Shown in pieces: positions 44,172 through 53,401 of a DNA stretch of 64,000 bases; position 1 is the first letter of the stretch, and every line of letters begins with the position of its first letter. The notes beneath the pieces are model-generated. The model made no database searches. It was not told the origin of the DNA and saw nothing but the letters and a program-made list of their open reading frames with translations. The stretch covers positions 62,001 through 126,000 of the forward strand of contig JANSYR010000014.1 of assembly GCA_024742285.1 (NCBI GenBank), in the 5' to 3' direction. This DNA comes from a bacterium. GTDB lineage: Bacteria > Myxococcota_A > UBA9160 > UBA4427. The position numbers and the translations under genes are program-made.

Positions 44172-45035
44172 TCAGTCGTCCCGCGGCGGGGCCGAAGGGT
44201 CGAGGGCCGGATTGCTTCCCTCGAGGATCGCGTCGAAGCGCGAACGGAGCCGGGCATCGGCATTGTCGTGGGTGAAGATCCAGAAGCGCTGCTCGCGGAT
44301 CGAGTTCAGGACGCGCTCCGCGACGTCTTCCGCGGGAACGGCGATCGCCTTCAGCGCATCCGTGGCGTCGCCCGTCCAGCCGCCCGCCATCGCCCGCGGC
44401 GGCGGCGCATCGTCGCGGCGCAGCGCCTCGGGACGATTGCGGTCCGACTGCGTGATGCCCGTCGCGACGTAGCCGGGGCACAGGACCGAGACGCCCACCG
44501 GCGTGTCCACGAGCTCCTGGTACAGGGTCTCGGCGAGAGCGACGGTGCCGTGCTTGGACATCTGGTAGGCGGCGTTGCCCGGGACGACGGTCAGGCCGGA
44601 CATCGACCCGGTGATCACGACGTGGGCCGGCTCGCCGGCTTCGAGCATCCGCGGCACGAAGCTCCTCACGCAGTGGATCGGCCCCCAGAGATTCACGCCG
44701 AAGACCCAGGCGAAGTCCTCGAGCGGGCGCTCCCAGGCGGGGCCGACCTCCTGCATGACGCCCGCGTTCGCGAAGACGAGCTGGACGCCGCCGAAGCGCG
44801 CGACGGCGGCCTCGGCCAGCGCCTCGACCGCGTCGGCGTTCGACACGTCGGTCACGACGCCGATCGCTTCCGCGCCGTCGGTTTCGAGCTCGGCGACGGC
44901 CTTCGCGAGGGCCGCTTCCTCGACGTCCGAGAGGACGAGGCGCACGCCCTCGCGAGCGAGGCGGTCGCAGAGGGCGCGCCCGATTCCACTGGCGGCACCG
45001 GTCACGACGGCGACGCGATTTTCGAGATCCTTCAT
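44172..45035 (-). CDS. Short-chain dehydrogenase/reductase
   Basis: The 287-residue SDR is canonical: TGAASGIG (12-19), FANAGVM for NNAG, Ser144 in ITGSMSG and Tyr157/Lys161 in AAYQMSKHG. It oxidises or reduces a hydroxy/keto compound with NAD(P). GGAG stands eight bases before the ATG. A membrane protein gene lies upstream on the same strand, 32 bases before it, so they may be one unit. The substrate is unknown. Confidence 0.9.
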   Translation of the reverse strand: MKDLENRVAVVTGAASGIGRALCDRLAREGVRLVLSDVEEAALAKAVAELETDGAEAIGVVTDVSNADAVEALAEAAVARFGGVQLVFANAGVMQEVGPAWERPLEDFAWVFGVNLWGPIHCVRSFVPRMLEAGEPAHVVITGSMSGLTVVPGNAAYQMSKHGTVALAETLYQELVDTPVGVSVLCPGYVATGITQSDRNRPEALRRDDAPPPRAMAGGWTGDATDALKAIAVPAEDVAERVLNSIREQRFWIFTHDNADARLRSRFDAILEGSNPALDPSAPPRDD

Positions 45036-45067
45036 CGGAGGCTCCGTTCAGGTCGTGGGGAGATGGG

Positions 45068-45859
45068 TCAGGGAGCGGACAGGACGCGTAGGATGACGTG
45101 CATCCAGACGGGGATCACGAGGACCCAGTAGGCGGCCATCCAGGTCACCCCGATGATTCCGCCCCAGGCCTCGCTCGACGTGGCGCGCTCGCGCACGAAG
45201 AGCGTCGCACGCACGCGTTGCGAGATCGAGGTGTCCCCGCCGCCCGGAGCGGGATCTCGTTCCTGCTCCCGCGCTTCCCGAACCAGGAAGCGCAGGTGGA
45301 ACAGCTGCCAGGGCAGGTAGCCCGCACCGAAGACCAGCGCGAGGACGAGCAGACTACGGGTCCCGGCATCCGTCGGGTCGTCGAAGAAGAGCCAGCCCGC
45401 GCCGACGGTGTGGCCGGCGAAGAGCACGAGCCAGCCGATCTCCTCGTAGACGTAGAGCCGGTAGCGGTCGGTCAGGATCGCGGTCCAGACGAAGCCCTGG
45501 GAGATCGTCGCAGCGGCGACCATGAAGATCGCGATCGCCTGAACGCCAGGACGACCGGTCGGGTCGAGACGCATCAGGGCGACGGCGAAGAACGAGACGT
45601 ACGCGACCTCGGAGAAGGTCGCGAGGACACGGGTCACGAACGCGGAGGAAAGGACCGTGTCGTGGAGGACGACGTTGCCTTCGTAGCGGTTGGGGAGGCA
45701 GCATCGCCACGCGGAAACGGCGAAGAGGATCGCGCCGGGGATCACGAGAAGCGGGTCGCGTCGGTCGGCCGGGATCGAGAGTGCGTGGATCAGGAATGCG
45801 ACGTTCGTGATCGTGCCGAGCTTCAGCGCGTGGAGGAAGGGCGTGAGGTCGGCGTTCAT
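45068..45859 (-). CDS. Uncharacterised multi-pass membrane protein
   Basis: The 263-residue protein has about six hydrophobic segments (around residues 15-30, 40-50, 75-95, 105-125, 140-155, 170-190) and a last one near 235-258, with a charged loop in between (residues about 195-225). I do not recognise a family. A minus-strand TAGCAT at 45944-45949 may be its -10 box. It is followed by the SDR gene. Confidence 0.65.
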   Translation of the reverse strand: MNADLTPFLHALKLGTITNVAFLIHALSIPADRRDPLLVIPGAILFAVSAWRCCLPNRYEGNVVLHDTVLSSAFVTRVLATFSEVAYVSFFAVALMRLDPTGRPGVQAIAIFMVAAATISQGFVWTAILTDRYRLYVYEEIGWLVLFAGHTVGAGWLFFDDPTDAGTRSLLVLALVFGAGYLPWQLFHLRFLVREAREQERDPAPGGGDTSISQRVRATLFVRERATSSEAWGGIIGVTWMAAYWVLVIPVWMHVILRVLSAP

Positions 45860-46023
45860 CTGGCTTCGACGTCCCTTCCCCGCGTCGCCTCGGGCGGTGC
45901 GAATCGCGGTCGCGCCGACCGGCTCGCCCGATGCGAATCGCCGATGCTAGCCCGCGCGCGTTCAGGTCGCGTCTCGAGGGACCCCGATGGCGGGTCGGCA
46001 GTCTCGTCGCTACTGATGGACGC

Positions 46024-46842
46024 ATGGTGAGCCTTCCGGTCCCGCCGCCGCTTCGCCCCTTCGTGTCGAGTCTCTGGGCCTCGACCGGCGAGACGCGGCA
46101 TCCGAGGGGGACCACGGTGGAGCGGATGCTTCCGACCGGATCGATGCACCTGGTGATCCGCCTGGATCCGGCGCCGCTGCGGATCCTCGAAGACGGGCGG
46201 CGGCAGGCGCTTCCCTTCGCCCTCGTCGGGGGAGCGCGGGCGGCGCCGTACCTGAAGGACGTGGCGACGCCGGTCGCGTCCGTGGGGGCGATGCTTCGGC
46301 CGGGTGCGGCCGCCGCGTTCTTCGGCGAGTCCGCCGAAGCGCTCGCGGAGAAGCACACGCCTCTCGAAGCGTTGTGGGGACGCGACGTCGACCGGATCGC
46401 GAACCGGTTGATCGATCTGCCCGGACCGCGCGCGCGGCTCGAGGCATTCGCCGACGAGCTTCGGGCGCGGTCGCCACGCGTGCGCGGGGTCCATCCGGCG
46501 ATCGCCCTCGCCCTCGAAGCAGTCGGGCGCGACGTGGTGCGGGTGGAGGACCTGTCGAAGCTGGCAGGCGTCGGTCCGCGCCGCTTCGGCCGCCTCTTTC
46601 GCGAGGACGTCGGCCTCGCGCCGAAGCGCTGGCTTCGCCTGCGCCGGTTCCAGCGGACCCTCGGGCTCGCGTCGCGCGCAGAGATCGATTGGGCGCGGGC
46701 TGCCGTCGATCTCGGATACGCGGACCAGCCTCATCTGGCCCGCGAGTTCCGCGCCTTCTCCGGACTCACGCTGGGCGAGTACCGCCGTCGAGCGCCGTGG
46801 TCGGCGAATCACGTGCCGGAGGGCGCGGACCTCGACCGATGA
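46024..46842 (+). CDS. AraC-family transcriptional regulator
   Basis: The 272-residue protein has an N-terminal sensor domain typical of one AraC group (PPPLRPFVSSLWAS...MLPTGSMHLVIRL) and a C-terminal AraC DNA-binding domain with the first helix-turn-helix around EDLSKLAGVGPRRFGRLFREDVGLAPKRW and the second around IDWARAAVDLGYADQPHLAREF. ATG 46024 places the sensor domain right at the start; ATG 45931 is also open. It is divergent from the membrane protein and precedes the VOC gene, either of which could be its target. Confidence 0.87.
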   Translation: MVSLPVPPPLRPFVSSLWASTGETRHPRGTTVERMLPTGSMHLVIRLDPAPLRILEDGRRQALPFALVGGARAAPYLKDVATPVASVGAMLRPGAAAAFFGESAEALAEKHTPLEALWGRDVDRIANRLIDLPGPRARLEAFADELRARSPRVRGVHPAIALALEAVGRDVVRVEDLSKLAGVGPRRFGRLFREDVGLAPKRWLRLRRFQRTLGLASRAEIDWARAAVDLGYADQPHLAREFRAFSGLTLGEYRRRAPWSANHVPEGADLDR

Positions 46843-46941
46843 GTCCCGCTCGCGGCCCATCGGGGGTGCCGATTTCTTCAAGACGCGAGGCCGCCGATTC
46901 GGCGACCCTCGAAACGAATCGATCCCCCGGGAGGCCTCTCC

Positions 46942-47385
46942 ATGTCCGGCATTCACGAAGTCTTCGCGTATCTGCGCGTGTCCGATGCGACCCGCGCGAT
47001 CGACTACTACCGCGACGCGTTCGATGCGACCGAGAAGTTCCGTCTCGTCGAGCCGAGCGGCCGAATCGGTCACGCCGAGCTCGATCTCGGCGGAACGACG
47101 CTCATGCTCTCCGACGAGTATCCCGAGGCAGGCATCCAGGGCCCCGAGGCGATCGGCGGGACGTCCGTCACGATCCATCTCCATGTCGACGACGCCGACG
47201 CGGTCCTCGCCCGGGCCGAGAAGGCGGGCGGCGAGATCATCCGGCCCCCGGCCGATCAGTTCTACGGCGAGCGTTCCGGGACCGTGCGGGATCCCTTCGG
47301 TCACGAGTGGAACGTCGGCCATGAGATCGAGGCGGTGACGCCCGAGGAGATGCAGCGTCGCTACGACGCGATGTTCGATGGGTAG
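46942..47385 (+). CDS. VOC-family (glyoxalase/bleomycin resistance-like) protein
   Basis: The 147-residue protein has two beta-alpha-beta-beta-beta modules, as in PhnB/glyoxalase-like proteins: FAYLRVSDATRAIDYYRDAF and VTIHLHVDDADAVLARAEKAG, ending DPFGHEWNVGHEIE. Metal ligands are plausible (His in IGHAELDL, Glu near the end), but the substrate is unknown. GGGAGG precedes the ATG. It lies between the AraC regulator and the P450 gene. Confidence 0.87.
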   Translation: MSGIHEVFAYLRVSDATRAIDYYRDAFDATEKFRLVEPSGRIGHAELDLGGTTLMLSDEYPEAGIQGPEAIGGTSVTIHLHVDDADAVLARAEKAGGEIIRPPADQFYGERSGTVRDPFGHEWNVGHEIEAVTPEEMQRRYDAMFDG

Positions 47386-47423
47386 CAGGCGGAATCGGGC
47401 GTCGTCGGCCGAGACGATCGGGC

Positions 47424-47429
47424 TAGACT
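47424..47429 (+). promoter_or_regulatory. Possible -10 hexamer TAGACT for the P450 gene
   Basis: TAGACT in GCTAGACTCCGGG, 40 bases before ATG 47469 and identical to the hexamer before the radical SAM gene. The -35 region is not recognisable. Confidence 0.35.
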
Positions 47430-47468
47430 CCGGGCCGCGATCACGCGCCACGCCCGGAGGACCCCGCC

Positions 47469-48692
47469 ATGCCGATCTCGCTCGAAGAACTCGACCTGAC
47501 CGACTCCGATCTCTATCGCCAGGGCTTCCCCCACGAGATCTTCCAGCAGCTTCGGGACGAGGCGCCGGTGTGGCGGCATCCCGAAACGTCGGGCTTCGCC
47601 GAGACCGGAGGAGAAGGCTTCACCGTCCTCTCGCGCTACGAAGACATCCAGGCGGCGAACCGCGACCCGGAGCTCTTCCTGTCGTGCAAGGGGCCGGGAC
47701 TCGGCTACGAAGGCAGCGGGCTCATGTTGACCGACATGGACGGCGCAGCCCATCTCCGCCAGCGCAAGCTGATCAGCGCCGGCTTCACGCCGCGCATGAC
47801 GCGTCGCCTCGAAGGGCTCGCTCGGGAGTGGGCCACGAAGATCGTCGACGACGCGATCGAGAAGGAGACCGTCGAGTTCGTCCAGGACGTCGCGTATCAG
47901 CTGCCGATGCACATGATCGCGGACATCCTGGGGATCCCGCTCGAAGAGCGGGACTGGCTCTTCAAGACGACGAACGACATGCTGCTCTGCATCGATCCCG
48001 AGTACCCGGTTCCCGAGTCCGATCGTGAGGGACTTGCGACGCAGGTCTTCGCCTACGGGCACGAGATCCTCGGACGGAAGCGCGAGAATGCGACCGACGA
48101 CGTGCTTTCGCTGCTCGCGACGGTCTCGGACGACCAGGGGCCGCTCAACGACCTCGAGCTCGAGGCGTTCTTCATGCTCCTGACGGTCGCGGGAAGCGAG
48201 ACGACTCGGAACGCGATCTCGAGCGGACTCCAGAAACTCCTGACCGAGCCCGAGCAGCTCGCCGCGCTGCGGAGCGATCCATCGCTCATGAAGGGCGCGA
48301 CCGAGGAGATCATCCGCTGGACCTCGCCGGTCGCCTACTTCAAGCGCATGGTCGCGCGGGAGACCGAGATCGCGGGCGTTCCCCTCGTCGAGGGCGAACG
48401 CGTCACGCTCTGGTATCCCTCCGCGAATCGCGACGAGCGCGCCTTCGAGGATCCCTCCCGCTTCGACGTCCGGCGCAAGAAGAACGAGCACGTCGCCTTC
48501 GGCGGCGGCGGACCGCACTTCTGTCTCGGGGCCCACCTGGCGCGCCGTGAGATCATGATCCTCTTCGAAGAGCTCCTCTCCCGGACGGCGGACATCGAGC
48601 TGGTCGGGGACCCGACCTACAGTGTGCTCGGGATCGGCAATCCGATCCTGCTCTCGCTCGGGAAGCTGCCGGTCCGACTCAAGGCGGCCTGA
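47469..48692 (+). CDS. Cytochrome P450
   Basis: The 407-residue soluble bacterial P450 has AGSETTRN in the I-helix (oxygen activation), the ExxR motif in GATEEIIRW and the heme loop FGGGGPHFCLGAHLAR with Cys352. It hydroxylates a hydrophobic substrate; redox partners are not adjacent. Similar P450s in sterol and fatty-acid degraders hydroxylate side chains, which would fit the beta-oxidation genes nearby, but the link is inference. GGAGG precedes the ATG. Confidence 0.93.
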   Translation: MPISLEELDLTDSDLYRQGFPHEIFQQLRDEAPVWRHPETSGFAETGGEGFTVLSRYEDIQAANRDPELFLSCKGPGLGYEGSGLMLTDMDGAAHLRQRKLISAGFTPRMTRRLEGLAREWATKIVDDAIEKETVEFVQDVAYQLPMHMIADILGIPLEERDWLFKTTNDMLLCIDPEYPVPESDREGLATQVFAYGHEILGRKRENATDDVLSLLATVSDDQGPLNDLELEAFFMLLTVAGSETTRNAISSGLQKLLTEPEQLAALRSDPSLMKGATEEIIRWTSPVAYFKRMVARETEIAGVPLVEGERVTLWYPSANRDERAFEDPSRFDVRRKKNEHVAFGGGGPHFCLGAHLARREIMILFEELLSRTADIELVGDPTYSVLGIGNPILLSLGKLPVRLKAA

Positions 48693-48746
48693 GCCCACGG
48701 CGACGAACGCTGCGATCGCGTCCTTCGCGCGACCGCCCCGCTCGTT

Positions 48747-49574
48747 TCAGCTCGTCGAGGTCGGCCGAGGTGACCGGGCGCAGCTCCCGTCGACGGTCGG
48801 TGCGCCGCGGACGGTCTCGATGATCGGTGCCCATGCGTCGAGGAGCGCCTCGACTTCGGCGGCGTCGCCGAGCCACAGGAGGTCGCCGGGGTCGGGGGCG
48901 GTGCGGAGCGGTCGCGGCGCGATCCGGCGACCCAGCGCTGCCAGAAGGGCGGGCGCCTCCAGCGCGGCCCCGGTCGCGATGAACAGGTCGACCGGCAGGG
49001 CCGTGAGACCGTCCTCGTCCACGATCCGCGTCGGCGTCTCGCCGCCGTGGGTCGCGGATTCGGCACCGAGCAGCTGCACGAGATCGGTCTCGAAGCTGTG
49101 TCCGCCCGCGAGGGTGAGCGGGGCGGTGTCGACGATGACGACCACGCAGGGGCGTCTCGCTCCGAGGTAGGCGGTCGACCGCGCGGCAAGCGGGCGATGG
49201 AGCCGGCGGATCAGGCGTTCCGCGTGCTCCCCGCGTCCTGTCGACGTCGCGGCTTCTCGGATCAGCGCGTACGCCTCTTCGATCTGGTGAACGTCGATCA
49301 CGAGCGGTGTCGGCGAAGGCGGAGTCGGTGACGGGCGCAGCGACGGCGGCGTGTCGACATCGAAGAGGACGAGCGTCGGCGGAGCGTTCGACGGGGGCGA
49401 TCCGCCCAGCAGGTCGAGCAGACGTTCCGCCTTCGATCCGACGGCGGCGATGGTCGCTGGCTCGTCCGGCGATACGGTCTCCGTCCGCTGATCGCAGGCG
49501 ATCGTCCACGTAGACGCCACGAGGGCGAGCACGGGGGGGAGAACGCGTCCGATCGGAAAAGTCGCCGGCATCAC
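48747..49574 (-). CDS. BtuF/TroA-type periplasmic binding lipoprotein
   Basis: The 275-residue protein (GTG 49574 or ATG 49571) has a signal peptide ending in a lipobox (ASTWTIAC), then a helical-backbone metal-receptor fold: VGSKAERLLDLLGG, RPCVVVIVDTAPLTLAGGHSFETDLVQLLG, and a C-terminal DLLWLGDAAEVEALL segment. This class binds vitamin B12, heme, siderophores or metal ions for ABC import. No permease or ATPase gene is adjacent, so it either serves a distant transporter or has another role. It ends convergently with the P450. Confidence 0.72.
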   Translation of the reverse strand: MMPATFPIGRVLPPVLALVASTWTIACDQRTETVSPDEPATIAAVGSKAERLLDLLGGSPPSNAPPTLVLFDVDTPPSLRPSPTPPSPTPLVIDVHQIEEAYALIREAATSTGRGEHAERLIRRLHRPLAARSTAYLGARRPCVVVIVDTAPLTLAGGHSFETDLVQLLGAESATHGGETPTRIVDEDGLTALPVDLFIATGAALEAPALLAALGRRIAPRPLRTAPDPGDLLWLGDAAEVEALLDAWAPIIETVRGAPTVDGSCARSPRPTSTS

Positions 49575-49598
49575 TGCGGACTATGGCATGATGCGGCC

Positions 49599-50249
49599 AT
49601 GGCGAGCCGACTGAGAGATCACGTCCGCGTTCCCTCCGTGCTCGACGCGGCCCGACTGGCCGTGTTGTGGGTCGCGCTCCTCGCGCCAGCGCACGTCCAC
49701 GCGAAAGCACACCTGTGGCGAATCTCCGAGGTGTACAGCAATGCCGACGGCACGATCCAGTTCATCGAGCTGAACGAGTGCTGCGGGAGCAACCAGGAAC
49801 GCAATCTCGACGTCACCTCGATCACCAGCAACGCGAACACCTATCTGTTTCCGAACGATCTCCCGCTGTTCCCATTCACCGCGTTCGCCTACGTGCTGAT
49901 CGCCACTGCCGACTTCGCCGCGCTTCCCGGAGCGCCGACACCCGACTACATCATCCCCGATAATTTCTTCGACCCGTCGGGCGACCTGGTGACCTATGTC
50001 GGTGGCCTCGACGAGATGGTCCTTCCGCCCGGCGCCCTGCCGACCGACGGGACCACCTCCCTGCATCGCGACATCAATACGGGTGTTCTCACTCCCGGGC
50101 CGAACTCGCCGACCAACTTTTCCGGCGTGATGGGGTCCGTGAGTCTGCCGAGTGCGGTCCCCGGCGTGGCGCCCTGGCTCCTGGCGCCGATGCTCGTCGG
50201 GGCGAGCGGGTGGACGGTGCTGCGAAGGCGGAACCGCCGAGACGGGTGA
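49599..50249 (+). CDS. Secreted protein with C-terminal membrane-anchor/sorting-like tail
   Basis: The 216-residue protein has an N-terminal signal peptide (hydrophobic AARLAVLWVALLAPAHVHA, residues about 17-35), a middle domain that I do not recognise (SEVYSNADGTIQFIELNE resembles lamin-tail-type domains) and a C-terminal PGVAPWLLAPMLVGASGWTV helix followed by RRRNRR. That tripartite tail resembles PEP-CTERM/IPTL-CTERM-type sorting signals for exosortase-like processing. It is transcribed divergently from the binding lipoprotein with only 24 bases between starts. Confidence 0.7.
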   Translation: MASRLRDHVRVPSVLDAARLAVLWVALLAPAHVHAKAHLWRISEVYSNADGTIQFIELNECCGSNQERNLDVTSITSNANTYLFPNDLPLFPFTAFAYVLIATADFAALPGAPTPDYIIPDNFFDPSGDLVTYVGGLDEMVLPPGALPTDGTTSLHRDINTGVLTPGPNSPTNFSGVMGSVSLPSAVPGVAPWLLAPMLVGASGWTVLRRRNRRDG

Positions 50250-50259
50250 GCCTGGCTAC

Positions 50260-53200
50260 TCAGATCGGGGGATCCGGCGCGCGCACGAACCGCTCGGAGA
50301 GCGTGACCAGCCACGCGTGTACGACCGGGACGACGACGAGGGTGAAGATCGTCGAGAAGAGCAGGCCCCCGACGACGGCGACGCCGATCGCCTGACGACT
50401 CTCCGCGCCGGCGCCGCTCGCGAGCACGAGGGGCAGGCTGCCGAGGACCGAGGTCGTGCTCGTCATCAGGATGGGGCGGAAGCGCGTGTGACCCGCCGCG
50501 CGGAGCGCGTCCTGGAGCGAGGCGCCCCGGGCGCGCTCCTGGTTGGCGAAGTCGACGAGCAGGATCGCGTTCTTCGTGACCAGGCCGATCAGGAGGATCA
50601 TCCCGATCTGGCTGTAGAGATTCAGCGATTGCGGGGCGCTGTAGAAGCCCTTCTCGTGGAGCTCGTTGAAGAGCCACAGCGCGAAGAGCGCGCCGAGCGT
50701 CGAGAGCGGAACCGAGAAGAGCACCGTCAGCGGGTGGAGGAAGCTCTCGAACTGGGCCGCCAGCACGAGGTAGATGATCACGAGGGCGAGGCCGAAGGTG
50801 ATCAGGACCTGCTGGGACGATTCGCGGTACTCCTTCGCGTTCCCGCGCAGGTCGCGCGTGAACCCGGGCGGAAGGGTCTCGTCGAAGATCGCTTCGAGGC
50901 GCTGCAGCGTGTCCTCGAGGTCCGCCCCCTGGAGCAGGCTCGCGGAGAAGGTGGCGGAGCGGCGCAGTCCGTAGTGGTTGAGCGTGCTCGGCCCGATCCC
51001 CGCCTTCGGCTCGATCAGCGAGGAGAGCGGGATCATCGCACCGCTTGCCGACCGGACGTGGATCTCGCCGAGCTGCTCGGGGACGCTCCGCAGCGGGCTC
51101 TCGAGGGCCATCACGACGTCGTACTGCTCGTTCCTGAGCACGAATTCGTCGGCGGGACCCTGCGACACGAGCAGCCGGAGGCTCTCGGCGACGGACCCGA
51201 TCGGGATCCCGAGGTCGGCGGCGCGCTCGCGATCGAAGTCGATGTCGAGCTGGGGATTCGCGAGGCGCAGGTCGGAGTCGACGTTGTAGAGCGTGCCGAG
51301 GGCCTGTGCGCGGCCGACGATCTGGCCCATCAGGTCGGCGAACTCGAACAGGTCCGCGGACGCGCTCGTGAAGACGACCTCGATGTCGCTGTCGCTCTCC
51401 TGGCCGAGGGAGGGGCGATTGAAGATCAGGACGAGGGCTTCGCGGATTCCGCCGAGGAGCTGGCCGTAGAGCGACTCGACGACGTCCTGCTGCTTGCGTT
51501 CGCGTTCGCTCCAGTGCCTGAAGCGGATGAAGAGCGAACCGAGGCCGGTGTCTTCGCCGCGGCCGAAGCCCATGCCGATCGCCTCGAAGAAGCCGTCGAT
51601 CTCCGGGGTGGCGAGCAGAACCTCTTCGACCTGGTCCAGGGCCCGCGCGGTATAGGAAGCGGTCGAGCCCTCGGGTGCGCGAATGAAGATCATCGCTTCG
51701 CCTTTGTCCTCGACGGGGAGGAAGGTCTGGTCGATCCGTTCGAAGAGGAGCCAGGTCGTGGCGACGACCGCCAGCAGGAGCACGGCGATGGCCACGGGGA
51801 AGCGGAGCGCGCGGTCGAGGAGGCGGTCGTAGACCCGGGCGACGACGGCGATCCCGCGGTTGATCGCGCTCGAAAGAGGCCCCTGCCGTTCCTTCACGGT
51901 CAGGAAGCGAGAGCAGAGCATCGGGACGAGGGACAGCGCGATGAAGGTCGAGATCGCGACGGCGGCGGCGGCGGTGATCGCGAACTCCCGGAACAGGCGC
52001 CCGGTGTCGCCGCTCATGAGCGAGAGCGGAACCAGCACGGCGATCACGGCGGCGCTCGTCGCGAGCACGGGAAAGAGGACCTCCCGCGCCCCGCGCTTCG
52101 CCGCGTCGAGACGGCCCTCGCCGGTCTCCTGGTGCCGGTAGACGTTCTCGAGCACGACGATCGCGTCGTCGACGAGCAGGCCGATACAGAGCACGAGGGC
52201 GAGCAGGGTCAGGATATTGACCGAGAAGCCGAGGACGGCCATGGCGGCGAAGGTGCCGACCAGGGAGACCGGGATCACGATGCTCACGATCGTCGTGGTC
52301 GTCCGCGACTGGAGATAGAAGAGGTTCACCAGCACGACGACCCCGAAGGCGATCGCGAGGGTCTGCCAGACCTCCTTCATCGCCTCGCGGACGAAGATCG
52401 TCGAGTCCGTCGCCGTGGTGAGCTCGACGCCCGGCGGCAGGCTCGGCTCGATCGCTCTCATCTCGGCGTGGACGGCGTCGGAGATGTCGAGCTCGTTGGC
52501 GCGGGACTGGCGGACGATCCCGACGCCGACCGTCTCCCGGCCCGCATAGCGGGTGATCGTGTGGTAGTTCGCCGAGCCGAGCTCGACCCAGCCGACGTCC
52601 CGCAGCCGGATCGGCATGTCCTCGGTCTCGCGGATCACGATCGCGGCGAAGTCGCTCGCCTCCTCGAGCTGCGCGTCCGCGTTGATCGTGAACTTGCGCG
52701 TCGTCGCCTCGAGCTCGCCGGCCGGGAGCTGGAGATTGCTGCGTCGGATCGCGTCCCGGACGTCGAGGGCGTCGACGCCCCGGGCGGCCATCCGGGCCGG
52801 GTCGAGCCAGATCCGCATCGCGTAGCGCCGCTCCCCGCCGATCACCGCCTGTGCCACGCCGGGCAGGAGCTGCATGCGGGACTGGACGAGGCGATCGGCG
52901 ATGTCGGTCTGGTCGACGAGCGAATAGTCGTCGGCGAAGACGTTGATCCAGATGATGGGGCTGCTGTCGGCGCCGGACTTGCGGACGACCGGACGCTCCG
53001 CCTCCTCCGGCAGGTCGCCGACCGCCCGCTGGACGGCGTTCGAGACGTCGGTCGCGGCGAGGTCGAGGTCGCGGCCCGCGGCGAACTCGACGTTGATGAC
53101 CGAGATGCCGTAGTAGCTGCTCGAGGTGATCACCTCGATCCCCTCGAGCCCGTTCATCTCGGCCTCGAGGGGCTCGGTCACCGTCGCTTCGACGGTCTCG

Positions 53201-53367
53201 GGACTCGCGCCGATGTAGATCGTCGAGATCGAGACGACGGGCTTGTCCACGTCCGGCAGCTCCCGGACGGGGAGCGAGCGGTAGGCGGCCACGCCGGCCA
53301 CGACGATCAGCAGGCTCATCACCGTCGCGAGCACCGGCCGGCCGATCGAGAGATCGGAGAGGGTCAT
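50260..53367 (-). CDS. RND multidrug-type efflux pump permease
   Basis: The 1035-residue protein is a full-length HAE1/AcrB-type inner-membrane pump: N-terminal helix MTLSDLSIGRPVLATVMSLL, porter domain, the charged TM4 region LCIGLLVDDAIVVLENVYRH with adjacent acidic residues for proton transfer, and a second repeat ending KNAILLVDFAN. With a periplasmic adaptor and an outer-membrane channel it exports hydrophobic compounds. The adaptor gene lies 34 bases upstream on the same strand; an outer-membrane factor gene is not in the window. Confidence 0.94.
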   Translation of the reverse strand: MTLSDLSIGRPVLATVMSLLIVVAGVAAYRSLPVRELPDVDKPVVSISTIYIGASPETVEATVTEPLEAEMNGLEGIEVITSSSYYGISVINVEFAAGRDLDLAATDVSNAVQRAVGDLPEEAERPVVRKSGADSSPIIWINVFADDYSLVDQTDIADRLVQSRMQLLPGVAQAVIGGERRYAMRIWLDPARMAARGVDALDVRDAIRRSNLQLPAGELEATTRKFTINADAQLEEASDFAAIVIRETEDMPIRLRDVGWVELGSANYHTITRYAGRETVGVGIVRQSRANELDISDAVHAEMRAIEPSLPPGVELTTATDSTIFVREAMKEVWQTLAIAFGVVVLVNLFYLQSRTTTTIVSIVIPVSLVGTFAAMAVLGFSVNILTLLALVLCIGLLVDDAIVVLENVYRHQETGEGRLDAAKRGAREVLFPVLATSAAVIAVLVPLSLMSGDTGRLFREFAITAAAAVAISTFIALSLVPMLCSRFLTVKERQGPLSSAINRGIAVVARVYDRLLDRALRFPVAIAVLLLAVVATTWLLFERIDQTFLPVEDKGEAMIFIRAPEGSTASYTARALDQVEEVLLATPEIDGFFEAIGMGFGRGEDTGLGSLFIRFRHWSERERKQQDVVESLYGQLLGGIREALVLIFNRPSLGQESDSDIEVVFTSASADLFEFADLMGQIVGRAQALGTLYNVDSDLRLANPQLDIDFDRERAADLGIPIGSVAESLRLLVSQGPADEFVLRNEQYDVVMALESPLRSVPEQLGEIHVRSASGAMIPLSSLIEPKAGIGPSTLNHYGLRRSATFSASLLQGADLEDTLQRLEAIFDETLPPGFTRDLRGNAKEYRESSQQVLITFGLALVIIYLVLAAQFESFLHPLTVLFSVPLSTLGALFALWLFNELHEKGFYSAPQSLNLYSQIGMILLIGLVTKNAILLVDFANQERARGASLQDALRAAGHTRFRPILMTSTTSVLGSLPLVLASGAGAESRQAIGVAVVGGLLFSTIFTLVVVPVVHAWLVTLSERFVRAPDPPI

Positions 53368-53401
53368 GGCGTCCCTCCGCGACGCTCCGGCGCGGCGTCC
53401 A

